Positions 27,370 to 40,157 of a stretch of 64,000 bases of DNA are shown here, one piece after another. The DNA is from Brachypodium distachyon. Lineage: Eukaryota > Streptophyta > Magnoliopsida > Poales > Poaceae. How positions within the stretch are numbered: the first letter of the stretch is position 1; every line of letters begins with the position of its first letter. A program made the translations under genes and the position numbers. Under the pieces are notes generated by a model. That model was not told the origin of the DNA. It worked only from the letters and a program-made list of their open reading frames with translations, and did no database searches. The stretch lies in NCBI RefSeq assembly GCF_000005505.3, contig NC_016131.3, positions 63,411,355 through 63,475,354 of the forward strand, in the 5' to 3' direction.

Positions 27370-29264
27370 TTGGCGTCGTGGTCATCACCGAGCAAGCCAT
27401 TGCCGGTGGTGGCGCGGACGAGCTGCATTGCCTCTCCTCCCACGGACCACGGTCTTTGCTTGGATCAACTTCTAGTGAACCACTGCATCATGAAGAGACA
27501 AGGTAAAGCCTTTGTCTGCTCGCCTTTCCCTACTTTCCACCAATGCAATCAACTCTCCGATTGGAACAGGGCAATCATGATTGGCCTAAACATCTGCAGA
27601 AAATCTGTAAGGACAAAATCCTCAAGACTGAATCCAGGATCTGTCGAGGTCACAAGTGACACTCTTGAGACTGCGCAAGAGGATATTGTTGCTCCTTTAG
27701 CCGCCCTTCTAGCTTAAATGTCTTGATCGAGCAGAACAAAAAGGAGAAGCAAAATGACTGTCGTTCCCCTGAACCTTCCAAGGAGCAGGCGGAAGAGAGA
27801 CGTTCTTCAGTGCAAGTGACAGGTAGAGAAGGTCTTTGATGAGGACGTCAGGGAAGGTCGTCTCTTACAAAGAGATACACCTGAATGTGAAGATGTGATG
27901 GCCTCATCTAAGAGTTAGTAAAATATATGTTTTAAATTAGTAGAATCATGTTTGTTGTATGATATTGATGATATCCTGTTGTTTTGCCTTAGTGGGGAGG
28001 ACTGCTTTCTAAGCAACTCCCCCCTATCGGCGTAGAACTAAGCTGACCATATTGATTTATTATTGGATACTACTCTGTCAATGTTCCTATTCTGAAGGTG
28101 CACAAATGCAACAAAAATTAGTGAGATTAGCAGTGTTTTGTGTTTACTGTCAATTTGTTTTATGTTGAGACAAGCGTTAAGAAGCAATATTATGATCAAT
28201 TTGATAATAGTTGGGCTGAGTTCAGTCATAATGGTTGGCTTTTCTTGTGCAATCATGCTAGGTTGCTGCTCGGTTTATTTGGTTCAGCTGATGAACATTT
28301 TACCCGTGCAATGTTGTTTGTGACCGCAAATTGATCTATCTGACCTGATCGACTGGTCCAATGAAGACATAATTTTATGTGTGTACCGGTTGATTTGGAT
28401 GGTTTGTTAACCTATGCGCGGTGGTGGTTTGCACGTCAAATCCACAGGTTCCTCGCTCAGATGTTGCTCACTTTTTCTGTCATGTTCAGTTCGCTGTCAG
28501 CTTTGATGATGCAATTCAGTTTCTTCAGAACACTATTTGTAAACATGGACATGAACCACTAGATGAGAATTTCAGATGGTATAATCGAGGTGAGCTTCTG
28601 GCGCAGGAGGCCAAGCATTCTGCCAAATGTCGACAATGGATGATGAACAGCAGCAGAACGTCAAAATCACTACATACAATTAACACTCAACAATGTAGCA
28701 CAGAATAAGGATGGCGGCGACAATGGCACACTGCTATCATTGACCTTCCAGGAGGACCCTGAGGCTGCGGAACCCTTCAGCTGATGTGCTTACAGATCCT
28801 CATTCTCCCCAAGAGCTTACCTACCATAATATGCTGCAAGCCTGCGAACACCATAAGGAACATGATAAATTAATCCCAACAGGTACATCTGATGAATAAT
28901 GTGTGGACAAAACTGAATAATGAAAAAGAACAGAAGTTTCAGTGAGGTTAGCTCTTCTATTTACTTGATTTTGTTTTATGGGATATTAACAACGTAATAA
29001 TAATAAGGGAACAATCATGGTCTGAACTAAATGTTGCAGAATTCAGAATCACAGCCTGTACCGTACAACCTTCGCAGTAAACACAAGGGGAAAAAAATCC
29101 CACAGTTGTTTCAGTTTTGTTTGACACTATTTCTATGCAGGGTTGCAGCTTCAGTAGCAAAGTTGAACAGTATACAGAAATTTGTGTCTTCAAAGTTAAC
29201 CAAGCCATTGGTGGAGCACAGTGAAAACTCCACGTTATCACATAATTCAGGATCACAAGAATGA
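27370..29264 (+). pseudogene. possible decayed multi-exon gene, family not recognised
   Basis: Several plus-strand segments look protein-like but no longer join into one frame. They include RTKSSRLNPGSVEVTSDTLE (27612 onward), VETSVKKQYYDQFDNSWAEF (about 28158), VPRSDVAHFFCHVQFAVSF (about 28450) continuing to GHEPLDENFRWYNRGELL, and KLNSIQKFVSSKLTKPLVEH ending at 29264. A CT-rich leader-like stretch precedes them at 27100-27330. I cannot name the family. It could be an old gene copy or captured exons; it could also be a functional gene whose exon structure I cannot solve. Confidence 0.25.
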
Positions 29265-29795
29265 ACAGCATTTTTTTCTCTGGGGTAAATGAACAACAAA
29301 TTTATGTATGTACCTGTACCTATCTTAAAATAACCTACTTACGTAGCAGATAAGAGTCAACTCAAAAGCAAATGTGGATGGGATTTCCACTCCACTGCCC
29401 ATTAATACAAGATAAGGGAGAGAAGAATCTGACAAGAGAAGGTAATATTACAGTGACTTGTTCTGAAGCTTAATCGTCTTACAAGACATAAAGATGAAGA
29501 CAAAAATGTTAGATAAGAAATAATTGTAATGCTGACTGGTTGTTGCAAATATTCTCTCCGTGTTGTCATCTCCACCCATTCTAAACTACTCCGTATGTGC
29601 TAAGCAAGTGCTTATATAATTCTTCAGCATTTATGCAAGTCTGGCTAAACATGAAACCAAATTTATCGCACTCACCTGTATGGCTTGTTTCTTTTTTCCT
29701 TTCTTTCTTTCCTTTGGCTCATTCAACACCTCCACATCTTCTGGCATGAAAAATGAAGGCTCGTATGGAAGGCAGGAAACCTGTGACTGACATAT

Positions 29796-30022
29796 TTATT
29801 GAGGCTGACCGCCAGATAGCACAACGCCGATCTTGCGTGGCTTGGCTGCCACAGGCTCGGCCGACAGCACCGCAGGTGCCGACAGCTGCCCGAAGTAGTT
29901 GGGGAAGTGCTCCACGAGCTTGGAGCAGAGGACGGAGGGGAGAGGGGCAGCGCGAGCATGAGGCAGCTCTTCTGCATCTCACTGTACAATGACGCGTTCG
30001 CCGGCCACCACCGCGCCGCCAT
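29796..30022 (-). pseudogene. fragment resembling the N-terminus of PFP beta subunit
   Basis: Pyrophosphate-fructose-6-phosphate 1-phosphotransferase (PFP) interconverts fructose 6-phosphate and fructose 1,6-bisphosphate with PPi. The minus strand from 30022 reads ANASLYSEMQKS, then after a 2-base shift near 29945 LCSKLVEHFPNYFGQLSAPA and PRKIGVVLSGGQ. The last matches the conserved GVVLSGGQAPGG region of PFP beta, and the first resembles its ASVYSEVQTS. A stop (29796-29798) follows immediately. Only about 70 residues remain of a roughly 560-residue protein, so this is a captured or truncated gene piece. The identification is from memory. Confidence 0.5.
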
Positions 30023-30489
30023 GTGCCGATGAGGCGAGGTGGAACCGTGGAAGGGGGCGGGAGACTTGGAGAAATATTCCGTGGGCGGAGGGAGGGAGGC
30101 AGTGAGCGGTCAGTTGGGGTGGGCGTCAGCGAAGGGAGCTTTGGGAGGTGGTCTACGGCAGGCTGCGGCAGCGGAGGGAGGTCGTGGAGCTCTGCGAAGA
30201 GGATCGACGGAGAGAAGAGGAGAAATGGGAAAAGAAAACGAAAACTGCCGACGTCGTTCTGTTTCTTCGGACTACTAGATTACATTTTTACCCTTGTCTC
30301 TTAATACTCCATCCTGTTACTCCATAGATCTAAATTGGAATATTAAGAAGTACTAACTAATCTGAGCCTTTGGATCAAAGAGAATGGACTGTCCAAAGGG
30401 TACCCTGAGGGTCACACTTGCAGCCCTATTCATACCATCCTCGACCGAAAAGCAATCCTTATCTTCATCAGCGCGTTGACACAACGGAC

Positions 30490-31210
30490 GTGCATGATTT
30501 GAGGCCGATCAATCTAATTCACGGTGCAACAAAAGTACTGCCTAAGATCTTAGCAACTTGTGTTCCGCCATTCATTCCAGGCTGATCATCCCTCACCAAA
30601 GTGCATTCCTGAAGGGTCGGCGTGTGCATGACAATTTTTAGTGCATGTGTGGGGAAAAGAGAGGAAGCTTCATAGGGCCACGAGCCGTCATGCTCAAACT
30701 TCACATCACGAAAGCGTTTGATTCAATCGTCTAGGTTTTTCGATCGATGTCCTCTGCAAGTTGGTGGGGTTTGGGAACCGCTGGATTGTGTGGATCCACC
30801 GTGGCTTGCTCTCCATGGTTTCCTCCCGGTTGCTCCTCAGATGGCATTGTAGGTGAATTCATCCTCTCATCATTGGGGTCTGAGGCAGGACGACCCTTTC
30901 TCGCTGCTTTTCTTCATCGTAGTCATGGATGCGCTTCACCTGATACTTGAATGTGACAACTCAGGAGGACCTTCTCAATAGATTAGCGATGCGTGGATTT
31001 TGGCACCGACATCCTTCTTGACCATGATGTGGTTACCTTCTTGCATACCGAGCGGCAAGACATTCAAGTGAGTGTGGCAATCGTTTGGGACTTCATATGA
31101 TTCTTGCCTAAGCAAGAGCTGATCCGAGGTGAGATGGAGTGCATAATTCAATTTTTCCTTTGTGCATACCTTGGACTACCTCTCGACGTTCGAAAGTGTT
31201 CGGCTAGGTA
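30490..31210 (+). pseudogene. LINE (non-LTR) reverse transcriptase relic
   Basis: Successive plus-strand segments, split by stops and frameshifts, match plant LINE reverse transcriptases in the right order: DLRPINLIHGATKVLPKIL, then QSAFLKGRRVHDNF, KLHITKAFDSIV (usual form LDISKAFDSV), GFGNRWIVWIHRGLLS, GLRQDDPFSLLFFIVVMDAL and, near 31165, YLGLPLDVRK. The catalytic aspartate motif (normally ADD) is decayed to DHD near 31020. It is an old, inactive 5'- and 3'-truncated copy. Confidence 0.75.
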
Positions 31211-31566
31211 GCTACAAGGGATGGTTCACAAGAACAACATAATGTATTTCCACTTGGATCACAACAGAGAACGACATAGTTGATCGCACATGCAAGGAGG
31301 TAAGAAGGGCCGACGATGAACCACCACCTCCACTTGCACTTATATAGTACTGAACAAATACCGGTGCGTTGCAAATAAAACATATTCTATTGCCGGTCCT
31401 AGATAAGTTTCATCATTATAAATAACAATTGTCACATAGTGTTTGTTAGTAATAAACAATATCACCATTGTAACGAGAAGGAGGTAATTTTTTTACACAA
31501 CATAAAAAGGTAACAATGTGACAAACCACAGCCACCGATTGTCTCTTTCATGAGAATATAAGACTA

Positions 31567-31680
31567 CTCCCTCCGTTTCATATTTCTTGTCGAAATATTA
31601 CATGTATTTAGAATTTTTTTAAGAATAGATATATTCATTTTTTTGGCAAATTTGAGACAAAAAATATGGAACTGAGTGAG
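31567..31680. mobile_element. Stowaway-like MITE
   Basis: 114 bases flanked by TA. It begins CTCCCTCCGTTTCATATTTC and ends AAATATGGAACTGAGTGAG, an imperfect inverted pair, with ATTACATGTATTTAGA inside. Confidence 0.75.
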
Positions 31681-31759
31681 TATTAAATATTTGGATGGAC
31701 CCTCTTGTCCTTCCATGACATATCCTAGAAAAAAAAAATGTAAAGTCCATTTTCAACCT

Positions 31760-33035
31760 TGTGTTTCTAGAGGTGGACCAAATACTCGACCTTCAAATAC
31801 CTGAAATTGGCGCCTATACTTCTTAATACCGGTCTATAACGGATAAAATGTGCTTTTCCAAATAGGGATTGCTCACGTGGCGCTGAGTGGGTCTCACTGA
31901 CATCTGGGACCAACACGTCGGTGACACAAGCTACTACTCTTCCTTCTTGTCTTCTTCCCCGGATCCCTTCGCTGCCATGCCTCTCTGCCCTCCCATCGAC
32001 CCCAGCCCGCTCGCAGCGCTGCCCCCGTGCTGCCCCCCGCCACCGCAACGCCTTGCCCGTCCCCCGCCATCGCACCGCCGCACAGCACCCGCACCGCCTG
32101 GCATGCCCCCGCCCCCGCCATCGCACCGCATCGCCGCACCCTCGCCATGGCCAGCGCCCCCGCCGTGTCGTGTGTGGCCACCTCCCTTCGGCTCCTAAAC
32201 CATGCCATCGTGACCGCTTGGACATTTCGCACCTAGATCCGCAAGCCGTGCTCGCTGTCGCTCCCTCTCCTGCTTGGAACGCGAACGGCGTTCACGACAC
32301 CCAGAGCGCGCCCGTGCGCCGCCATTTGCGCCGCCGTGGCCATAGACCTCGCCGAGACTAGATACCTTGCCCAAGAGCTCCGCCTGGCCGCGCTGAGTCT
32401 CCCTACGGAAGGAATCGACTTCAAGCGCCCCCAATCGACGCCGGCGATGTCGTCTTCTTCAACTCCGGCCGCGAGCCGCCGCTGGGTCGATCTCCTCCGT
32501 CGGTGAGTGCCGACCTTCAGTAAGTTCTTTCTCGGCTCCGCAACTATCTACCGAAGCTTCCCGTGCTCCATGCCGACCCCCTTGAGCCCCGAGTAAACCC
32601 CCGCCTCGAAGTGCTTACCCGGCCGTCGCCCGTCGCCGTCGGGAGCACTGCTCCGGTGCTCCTATGGCTCTCCTGTTCGCGGCATCGGCTTCATGGTGAG
32701 ACCCCGATTGTTTCCCCTCTTTTTCCCGTCCTTCCCGTACCTTGTAGCGCTCTGTCGCCGTGCGCCGCCACTAGAACTCGTCGCCGGCCCTTGCGTCAAT
32801 GAGTACAACGCCGGTCAGCCTGGACGTCGTCCTCCACGGCCACTGCGGCGACCGGCCATGCCCCCTGCCGCACCCACCTTGGCAAGATCCCGACTCTGAC
32901 CTCAGCCACGTCAGCAGACCCGGTTCTCAAATCCTGTTCTGTCCGATCCAAACCGGGATTAACGAGTACAATGGGCCAAATTCAGGGATTTGGAGATGGA
33001 GGTTTAATGTGGTCTACCTCTATAAAGACAGTGTT
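31760..33035. mobile_element. inverted-repeat element with GC-rich interior (Pack-MULE-like candidate)
   Basis: The left arm, about 31760-31850 (TTTCTAGAGGTGGACC ... CTTCAAATACCTGAAATTGG), and the right arm, about 32945-33035 (inverse of TTTATAGAGGTAGACC ... CTCCAAATCCCTGAATTTGG), are diverged inverse copies of roughly 90 bases. The roughly 1.1-kb interior is very GC-rich and proline/arginine-coding in several frames, unlike the AT-rich arms and flanks. This layout fits a Mutator-like element that took up gene sequence. No 9-bp target duplication was confirmed and no captured gene was identified. Confidence 0.45.
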
Positions 33036-33668
33036 TAAAATAGATTTTACTCCGAAAAAAAAACATCCCTCACGCAACAAGTCCAAGATGGAGTGCGACA
33101 GCCCAAGGGCAAACGACCACGCTTGCACATAAACGACAATGGAATGATGATATCCAAGCTGTCGAGATAAACACGCCTTGGAACACCTACCACTACAAGG
33201 CGGCACAGCATCTTTCTAGTCAACCGTTAGTCTTGCCAACCTTCACCAAACACCGCACTGATTGCATTCTACGATGATTGTTCGCATCGCATGCCGCCGG
33301 ACTCCTCAACTTGCATTTTTCATTACCGGTTTTGCGCGTGTGTTTCTTGAAGAACATACTGAACGACTGTTCGCTTGATGAGCCGATTTGATGGGCGAAA
33401 CAGAACTCCAACCAAAGGTATTCAAGTGCAATAGGGTTCATCACGGAGAGGGCAAGCCTTACAGATTCACACAGAATGAAACAAGTTCCAATGAACGCAC
33501 CGGCGAGACAGGGGAGGGGCTTCATCAATGTTCCTCAGCAACTACGGCTACTAGTACGGTTCTTCAGGGAAGAAGAGGAAATAAGAGTCGCATTCCTTTG
33601 CTAATATATGCAATGCACAATTTCCTCCTTCCGGGTAATAATGATACCACCACCATGGGCTCGCTGGA

Positions 33669-35594
<1,926 letters not shown>

Positions 35595-35754
35595 GGTAAG
35601 CTTCTGAGGGCTGTATCCTTGCCTCCTTGGCTTCTCGCGGGCGAGCACTGGAGAGAGGGGGATCTCTTGTTTGACCGTGTGGGGTGGGGAGGGAGAGGAG
35701 GAAGAGGAGGCTGGGAGCGATTTGTGGCCCTCGCGTCCGGGGACTTTTACCGAG

Positions 35755-35761
35755 CTTTATA
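35755..35761 (-). promoter_or_regulatory. TATA box of the calmodulin gene
   Basis: On the minus strand TATAAAG lies about 160 bases upstream of the calmodulin ATG, followed by a CT-rich leader (CTCCTCTTCCTCCTCTCC-like). Spacing and composition suit a cereal core promoter with the transcript starting near 35725. No alternative TATA is nearer. Confidence 0.5.
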
Positions 35762-36134
35762 CGCGTCCGCTCCCCGTCCGGTCCGTTCCGCCGTCCACGG
35801 CTCCACGCCCCCCGTTAACGTCGCGGAGGGAACTCCCCAAACTGCCCTCCTTCTATCCTCTGTCTCCCTCACGCGGAGACTTGTGCTCCTTCTGAGATGA
35901 ACCAACCATCGTGCGCCGGTCACATGTGCGAGTCGGTCAGCCGGTGCCATGGCTTACTACTTTTCTTATGTTTCTTCTTGCTGTCACAGGCTGGCCGCCG
36001 TATAATTTTGACGTGCCAGTGTGCAATTATAAGCGATTGGCCACATCGGTCACTGAATATTGATTACCGAACCTTTGAACAGAGAAAAAAAAAACAGATT
36101 TTGAAGTCTGAACACGTAGAACTTGTTTGAATCA

Positions 36135-36775
36135 AACCCTGGTCTTCTAATCTCGGATTTTCAACCCCTGATCTATCTAATCCCGGTCAATTTAAACCTT
36201 AGCCTCAAATTTTCTGTTTGGCTAGGTCGGGATAATGATGTGTCTTAGGATCTGGTGAGTGAGTATTGTATGTGGGTCCCGGCTACTTATTCTTATACGG
36301 TTATACCTAGAAAAATTACCCGAAAAAAATTACCCACAATTTTTTTTTAAAAAACTACCAGGCATCTGATGAGGACATCGGCATTCTTCCTGAGCCCTCC
36401 TGACCTGGCGAGCAGCGACCTGGGCAGCAGTAGCGGAGCATACACGCTGTGAGTGCCGGTTGCGGCGGGCGCCGTCGCCCCGCCTAAGAAAATACATCAT
36501 AAGACCTTAGCCAACATAGTTAAAAGTATATCAGAAGACGCTCTAAGAAAATTAGTAACGGTTATTCTCGTTAGTTATTTACTAAACATAGTTAAAAATA
36601 TCAAAATTAAAGATACGAGAGCATCATTTGGGTCCTTCTTCTAGTCTTAGCTAGCAATCCCGGTGTTACGTCAACAAAATCAATCCGTCAAACGCCATTT
36701 TCGGGATTAAGGGGCTTAATTGACCGGGATCAGTAAGGTCAGGGTCGTAATTCAAGGATTAAAATGTTAAGGACT
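36135..36775. mobile_element. inverted-repeat element of unknown class
   Basis: The left arm (about 36140-36215) includes ATCCCGGTCAATTTAAACCTT and the right arm (about 36690-36770), inverted, includes ATCCCGGTCAATTAAGCCCC. The arms are about 75-80 bases and clearly homologous. The 470-base interior has no recognisable gene. It ends about 20 bases before the next inverted-repeat element. Confidence 0.45.
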
Positions 36776-36794
36776 TTAGAGATAGGGCCTTTTT

Positions 36795-39700
36795 AGAGTA
36801 AATTACAGAAAACCACCGCATTGGTGGTTAGGATTTCACATAGGTATCAGTTCACATTTTAGTGACTAAAAACCACCGGACAGATTTAGTTAACTGTTTG
36901 ACAAGAAAAAATACTTAAAAAGTATCACTCGTGCGCCGAGGAAATAAAACGCGGGCGTGCCAGTGTACCTAAATACACAAATAAAACATAGAGAAATATG
37001 CATTTTATTAATCTCAATTAGAGAAACAAAATTACAATTTCCCACAATGGAGTGCGCTCCGTGGCCTGCAAGCGCGGCCAATATGACATGGACGATTCTG
37101 GTGTTTTGGTTCACGGGGCCTCGTAAAGCTCCCGCTTAATTACTCCCGTGGATCGAACCGCGAGACACCTCCGATTAAGCTGCTGCAATGGTCGTCGTCT
37201 TCAATTCTTGTCTTCCCCATGTGCTTGACGTAGACAGTGGTGTTGTGGAGGCGAAGTGGAGAGGTGGAGCGGTACGCCATCGCTCCGGCGATGCTTAGCG
37301 GTAGACCACCGGCTTTGTCGTTGTCCGATGATGATGGTGTCTAAGCCTCGTCGGCTTAGACAGGATGGGTGGCCTTGCCTTGTCGGTGGCAGGCCTAGGA
37401 ATGTCCGCCTTATCGTTGTCGGACGGGATGACTTGCCAGCACCTCGTCAGTGCACGCAAGTAACAGGTTACCTCATCGGAGAAGGACTAGTCGGTGGAGT
37501 AAAGCCTCGCCTCGTCGGCGCTTGGACGATGCTGGGGAACAATGTTGGCGTAGATGTTGGAGTAGACAGTGACGTGTCGATGATGTAGTCGGAGTTGGAT
37601 GAATACGCATGGTAGGGCTTGGCTTTGACGTCGAGACGACTCAGTAGCATCATCGAGATGATGGAGGGGCAGCCCCGTCGAGCATCCACCGAAGTCCTAC
37701 CGGCAGGAGTTGTTTGATAGCAAAGACAGGGTGATGCACAGCAGCAGGGATTTACCAAGTCCCGTAGGTGTGCTAAAGAACGTGCCGGAAGACTGCGTAC
37801 TAGCAGCCTCGACGTCGGCGTCGGAGTCGCAGCTCGTGGGGTCGAAGGGCCACCTGAGGAGGCGACCTCGCAGCCAAGCGAAGCGGTCAGGCATCGGTGA
37901 TGTCACGGCCCAATAGGGCCACAAAGCAGCAACGGCACCTCTGCATGCCGTCACAGGGCGCGTTAGATGCGCGGCGTCGTCATCTTCAGCTGTAGGTGTT
38001 GGCGATCTCCCAACGTCGAAGCCGGCGGGCTGCACGTTGGCAGTCCCAACGGCCCAACGGCCACCATCTGGACGAGGATCCAGAAGCAGGCCGACAAAAG
38101 GCATGGCAGCAGCCTCGGCAAGCTGGCCGTGACCAAGCGACCAGCGGCATGCGAAGATGCACGGTATAGAGAAAAAGAGAGAGGAGAAGAGAGATCAACC
38201 ATGGTCCTCACCATTGGAGAAAGACGCCATCGACGCTTGCTGTGCTTGATCCAGCCCCTCTCTAGGTGCTGCTTGCTCTTGTACGTGGATGTTGTTTGGT
38301 GCTTGTATTTTGGATGTGAGAGTATACGTGATCTTTTTACCTCTGGCCGATGCCCCGGGCAGCTTGAGCGCTTCTTCTTTTTTCTACGCATGTCGGAGGA
38401 CCATGGCCGCCGATCACCTTGGCGTGGCCGCTCTTGCCACCGCCTGGGGCGCCTCCTCCTCGCTGCCCGGGGCCTGGCGACCTGGCCGGCTGGTGCCCCT
38501 TCCTCTTGTACGATGTGTGCTCTTTGATACGTGTTTGGACTTTGGGTGCATGTATGAGTACAAGTGCTTCTTCTACCTCTGGCCGGCTGATGCCTTAGGC
38601 GAGTCAGGGGCGTTCTTCGCTTGCCGCCGCCTTGGGCACGGCGTCTCGCTGCCCTCTGCCTAGGACTCGCGCGGCCGCCCTTACGTGATGCTCGAGGCTG
38701 CTGTGCATCGCTGCCGCCTGGGCGCGTTCTCCTCTGGCCTGGGGGCCCGTTTTTCCTCCTGCAGCTGGCCTCGGGTGCTGGCTTATATACGGTTATCGGC
38801 AGGGATGAATGGTAGGTTTTCCAAGAAGAGAAGGCGGTCAGGAGAATTTCCTAAACCACTGATATTTCTTGATTGATAGCCGGTCTCGCTGATGCTTTCC
38901 AAAGTAATTGACAGCTTTTCATATTTCCTTCTATGAGCAGCGCCAGAAATCTTCACGCGCACGTAGGGCATGCAGCGTGTGATTGATCCTCCTTGCATGC
39001 AGCTAGCATATGGCCCATATATACACATGCATGTGCTGCTCGTGGTGTTTAGCTAATTGGAGCTCACACACGTATATGCATGCATGCGTAATATGGAATT
39101 ATGGATCAAATTAAGGAGGACTGCATGCGTATTGTCTGAACTTGTATCATGTAATATATTTTTATGCATGTATAAATATATAATTGGGTACAAAATCTCA
39201 TCGAACATTAACCTCTCGCTCACCAGCCAATAAACACATTTCTGACAGTTATGGCCCACTGTCGGTCCAGTGTGTCGTTGAGTGTGGCAACTCTCTCTTC
39301 TTCATCTGTCTGCTTCCCGATCTAGAAGCTGCAGCGGCCATTGTCGTCCTGCCCGATCTAGAAGCTGAAGGTCGATGGCTCTCTCTCATGGGGCGGCGGT
39401 CACATGCGAGTTAGGCGAGGCTGGTGGGATCTCCCGAGCTCGAGCAGTGCGAGCGGCGGCACACGGGGGGCAGCGGCGCGTCGAGGCGGTGGGCCATCTT
39501 CTCCCACGCTGATGAGTATGCTAGAGAAGAGAACCCCGTGGCCTAGAGCTGTCCGCCGGCGCGAGGAGGTAGAGCAGCGGTTGTGGCGCGTCCAGCGTAG
39601 GCAGCTCACGATTCGGCCCCGATTCCTCCCGCCTCGGTTGTGGTGCGCGCGGTCGAGGTGCCCGGCGAGGCGGGCGTTGCTGTCTGCCAGCGCCGCGTGC

Positions 39701-40157
39701 TCCCAACGAAGAGCGACAACCTTATCTCCATGCGACAGGGAGCAGCGGGAGGGAGGCACGCGGAGGCGGCCGCGACGCCACAGGCGAGGGAGAAGGCGGA
39801 AGCGTCGGAGTCCTGCTGCGGGGCCTTGCAGACGAGGAGCAGAGGGCGGCGGGTGGCGGGACGGGCAGAGGAGACGGCGAGGACGCCTTGCAGAGCTCTA
39901 CGAAGCCGTGGATTGGTGGCAGAGGAGACGTCAAGGACGCCATTGCTGCTAGATCGGGAACATGGAGTAAGGAAGAAGAGTGATGGTTCAGTTGCCACGC
40001 TGTCACGCTACGTTGGATCCATCTCGTGAGTTTCGGGGGTTATTCTTTAGCAACCGGACACTTAGTGCAATCCGGTGGTTTTTATTAACTAAAATGTAAA
40101 CCGGTACCGAACTGAAACCCCTAATCAGTAATGTGATGGTTTTCTGTAATTTACTCT
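36795..40157. mobile_element. 3.4-kb inverted-repeat transposon with AGAGTAAATTACAG ends
   Basis: The left terminus AGAGTAAATTACAGAAAACC (36795 onward) is mirrored by GGTTTTCTGTAATTTACTCT ending at 40157. Homology continues inward about 90 bases, including ACATTTTAGT and AAAACCACCGG on both sides. The interior is unlike the arms: several GC-rich blocks (37200-38170, 38400-38770, 39400-39950) with open but unrecognised frames, which suggests sequence capture. Flanking bases GCCTTTTTA and TTCCTTTTA are only partly alike, so a target duplication is not established. Long arms favour a Mutator-like class. Confidence 0.5.
38289..38663 (+). other. open frame with an internal duplicated segment, inside the 3.4-kb element
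   Basis: This 124-codon frame contains two related stretches: FGACILDVRVYVIFLPLADA leading to FFYACRR, and FDTCLDFGCMYEYKCFFYLW leading to FFACRRLG. They are about 250 bases apart. The DNA similarity (CTCTGGCCG...GATGCC) shows a tandem duplication. I do not recognise a protein family, and the frame may never be translated. Confidence 0.3.

Noticed and set aside
31887..32361. Proline/arginine-rich frames in the GC-rich block
   Set aside because: Several frames are open on both strands purely because of GC content; none shows a conserved motif.
39400..39998. Overlapping 100-180-codon frames near 39.4-40.0 kb
   Set aside because: Open in several frames on both strands; a leucine-zipper-like string (RWEHAALADSNARLAGHL) is too short to support a transcription-factor call.
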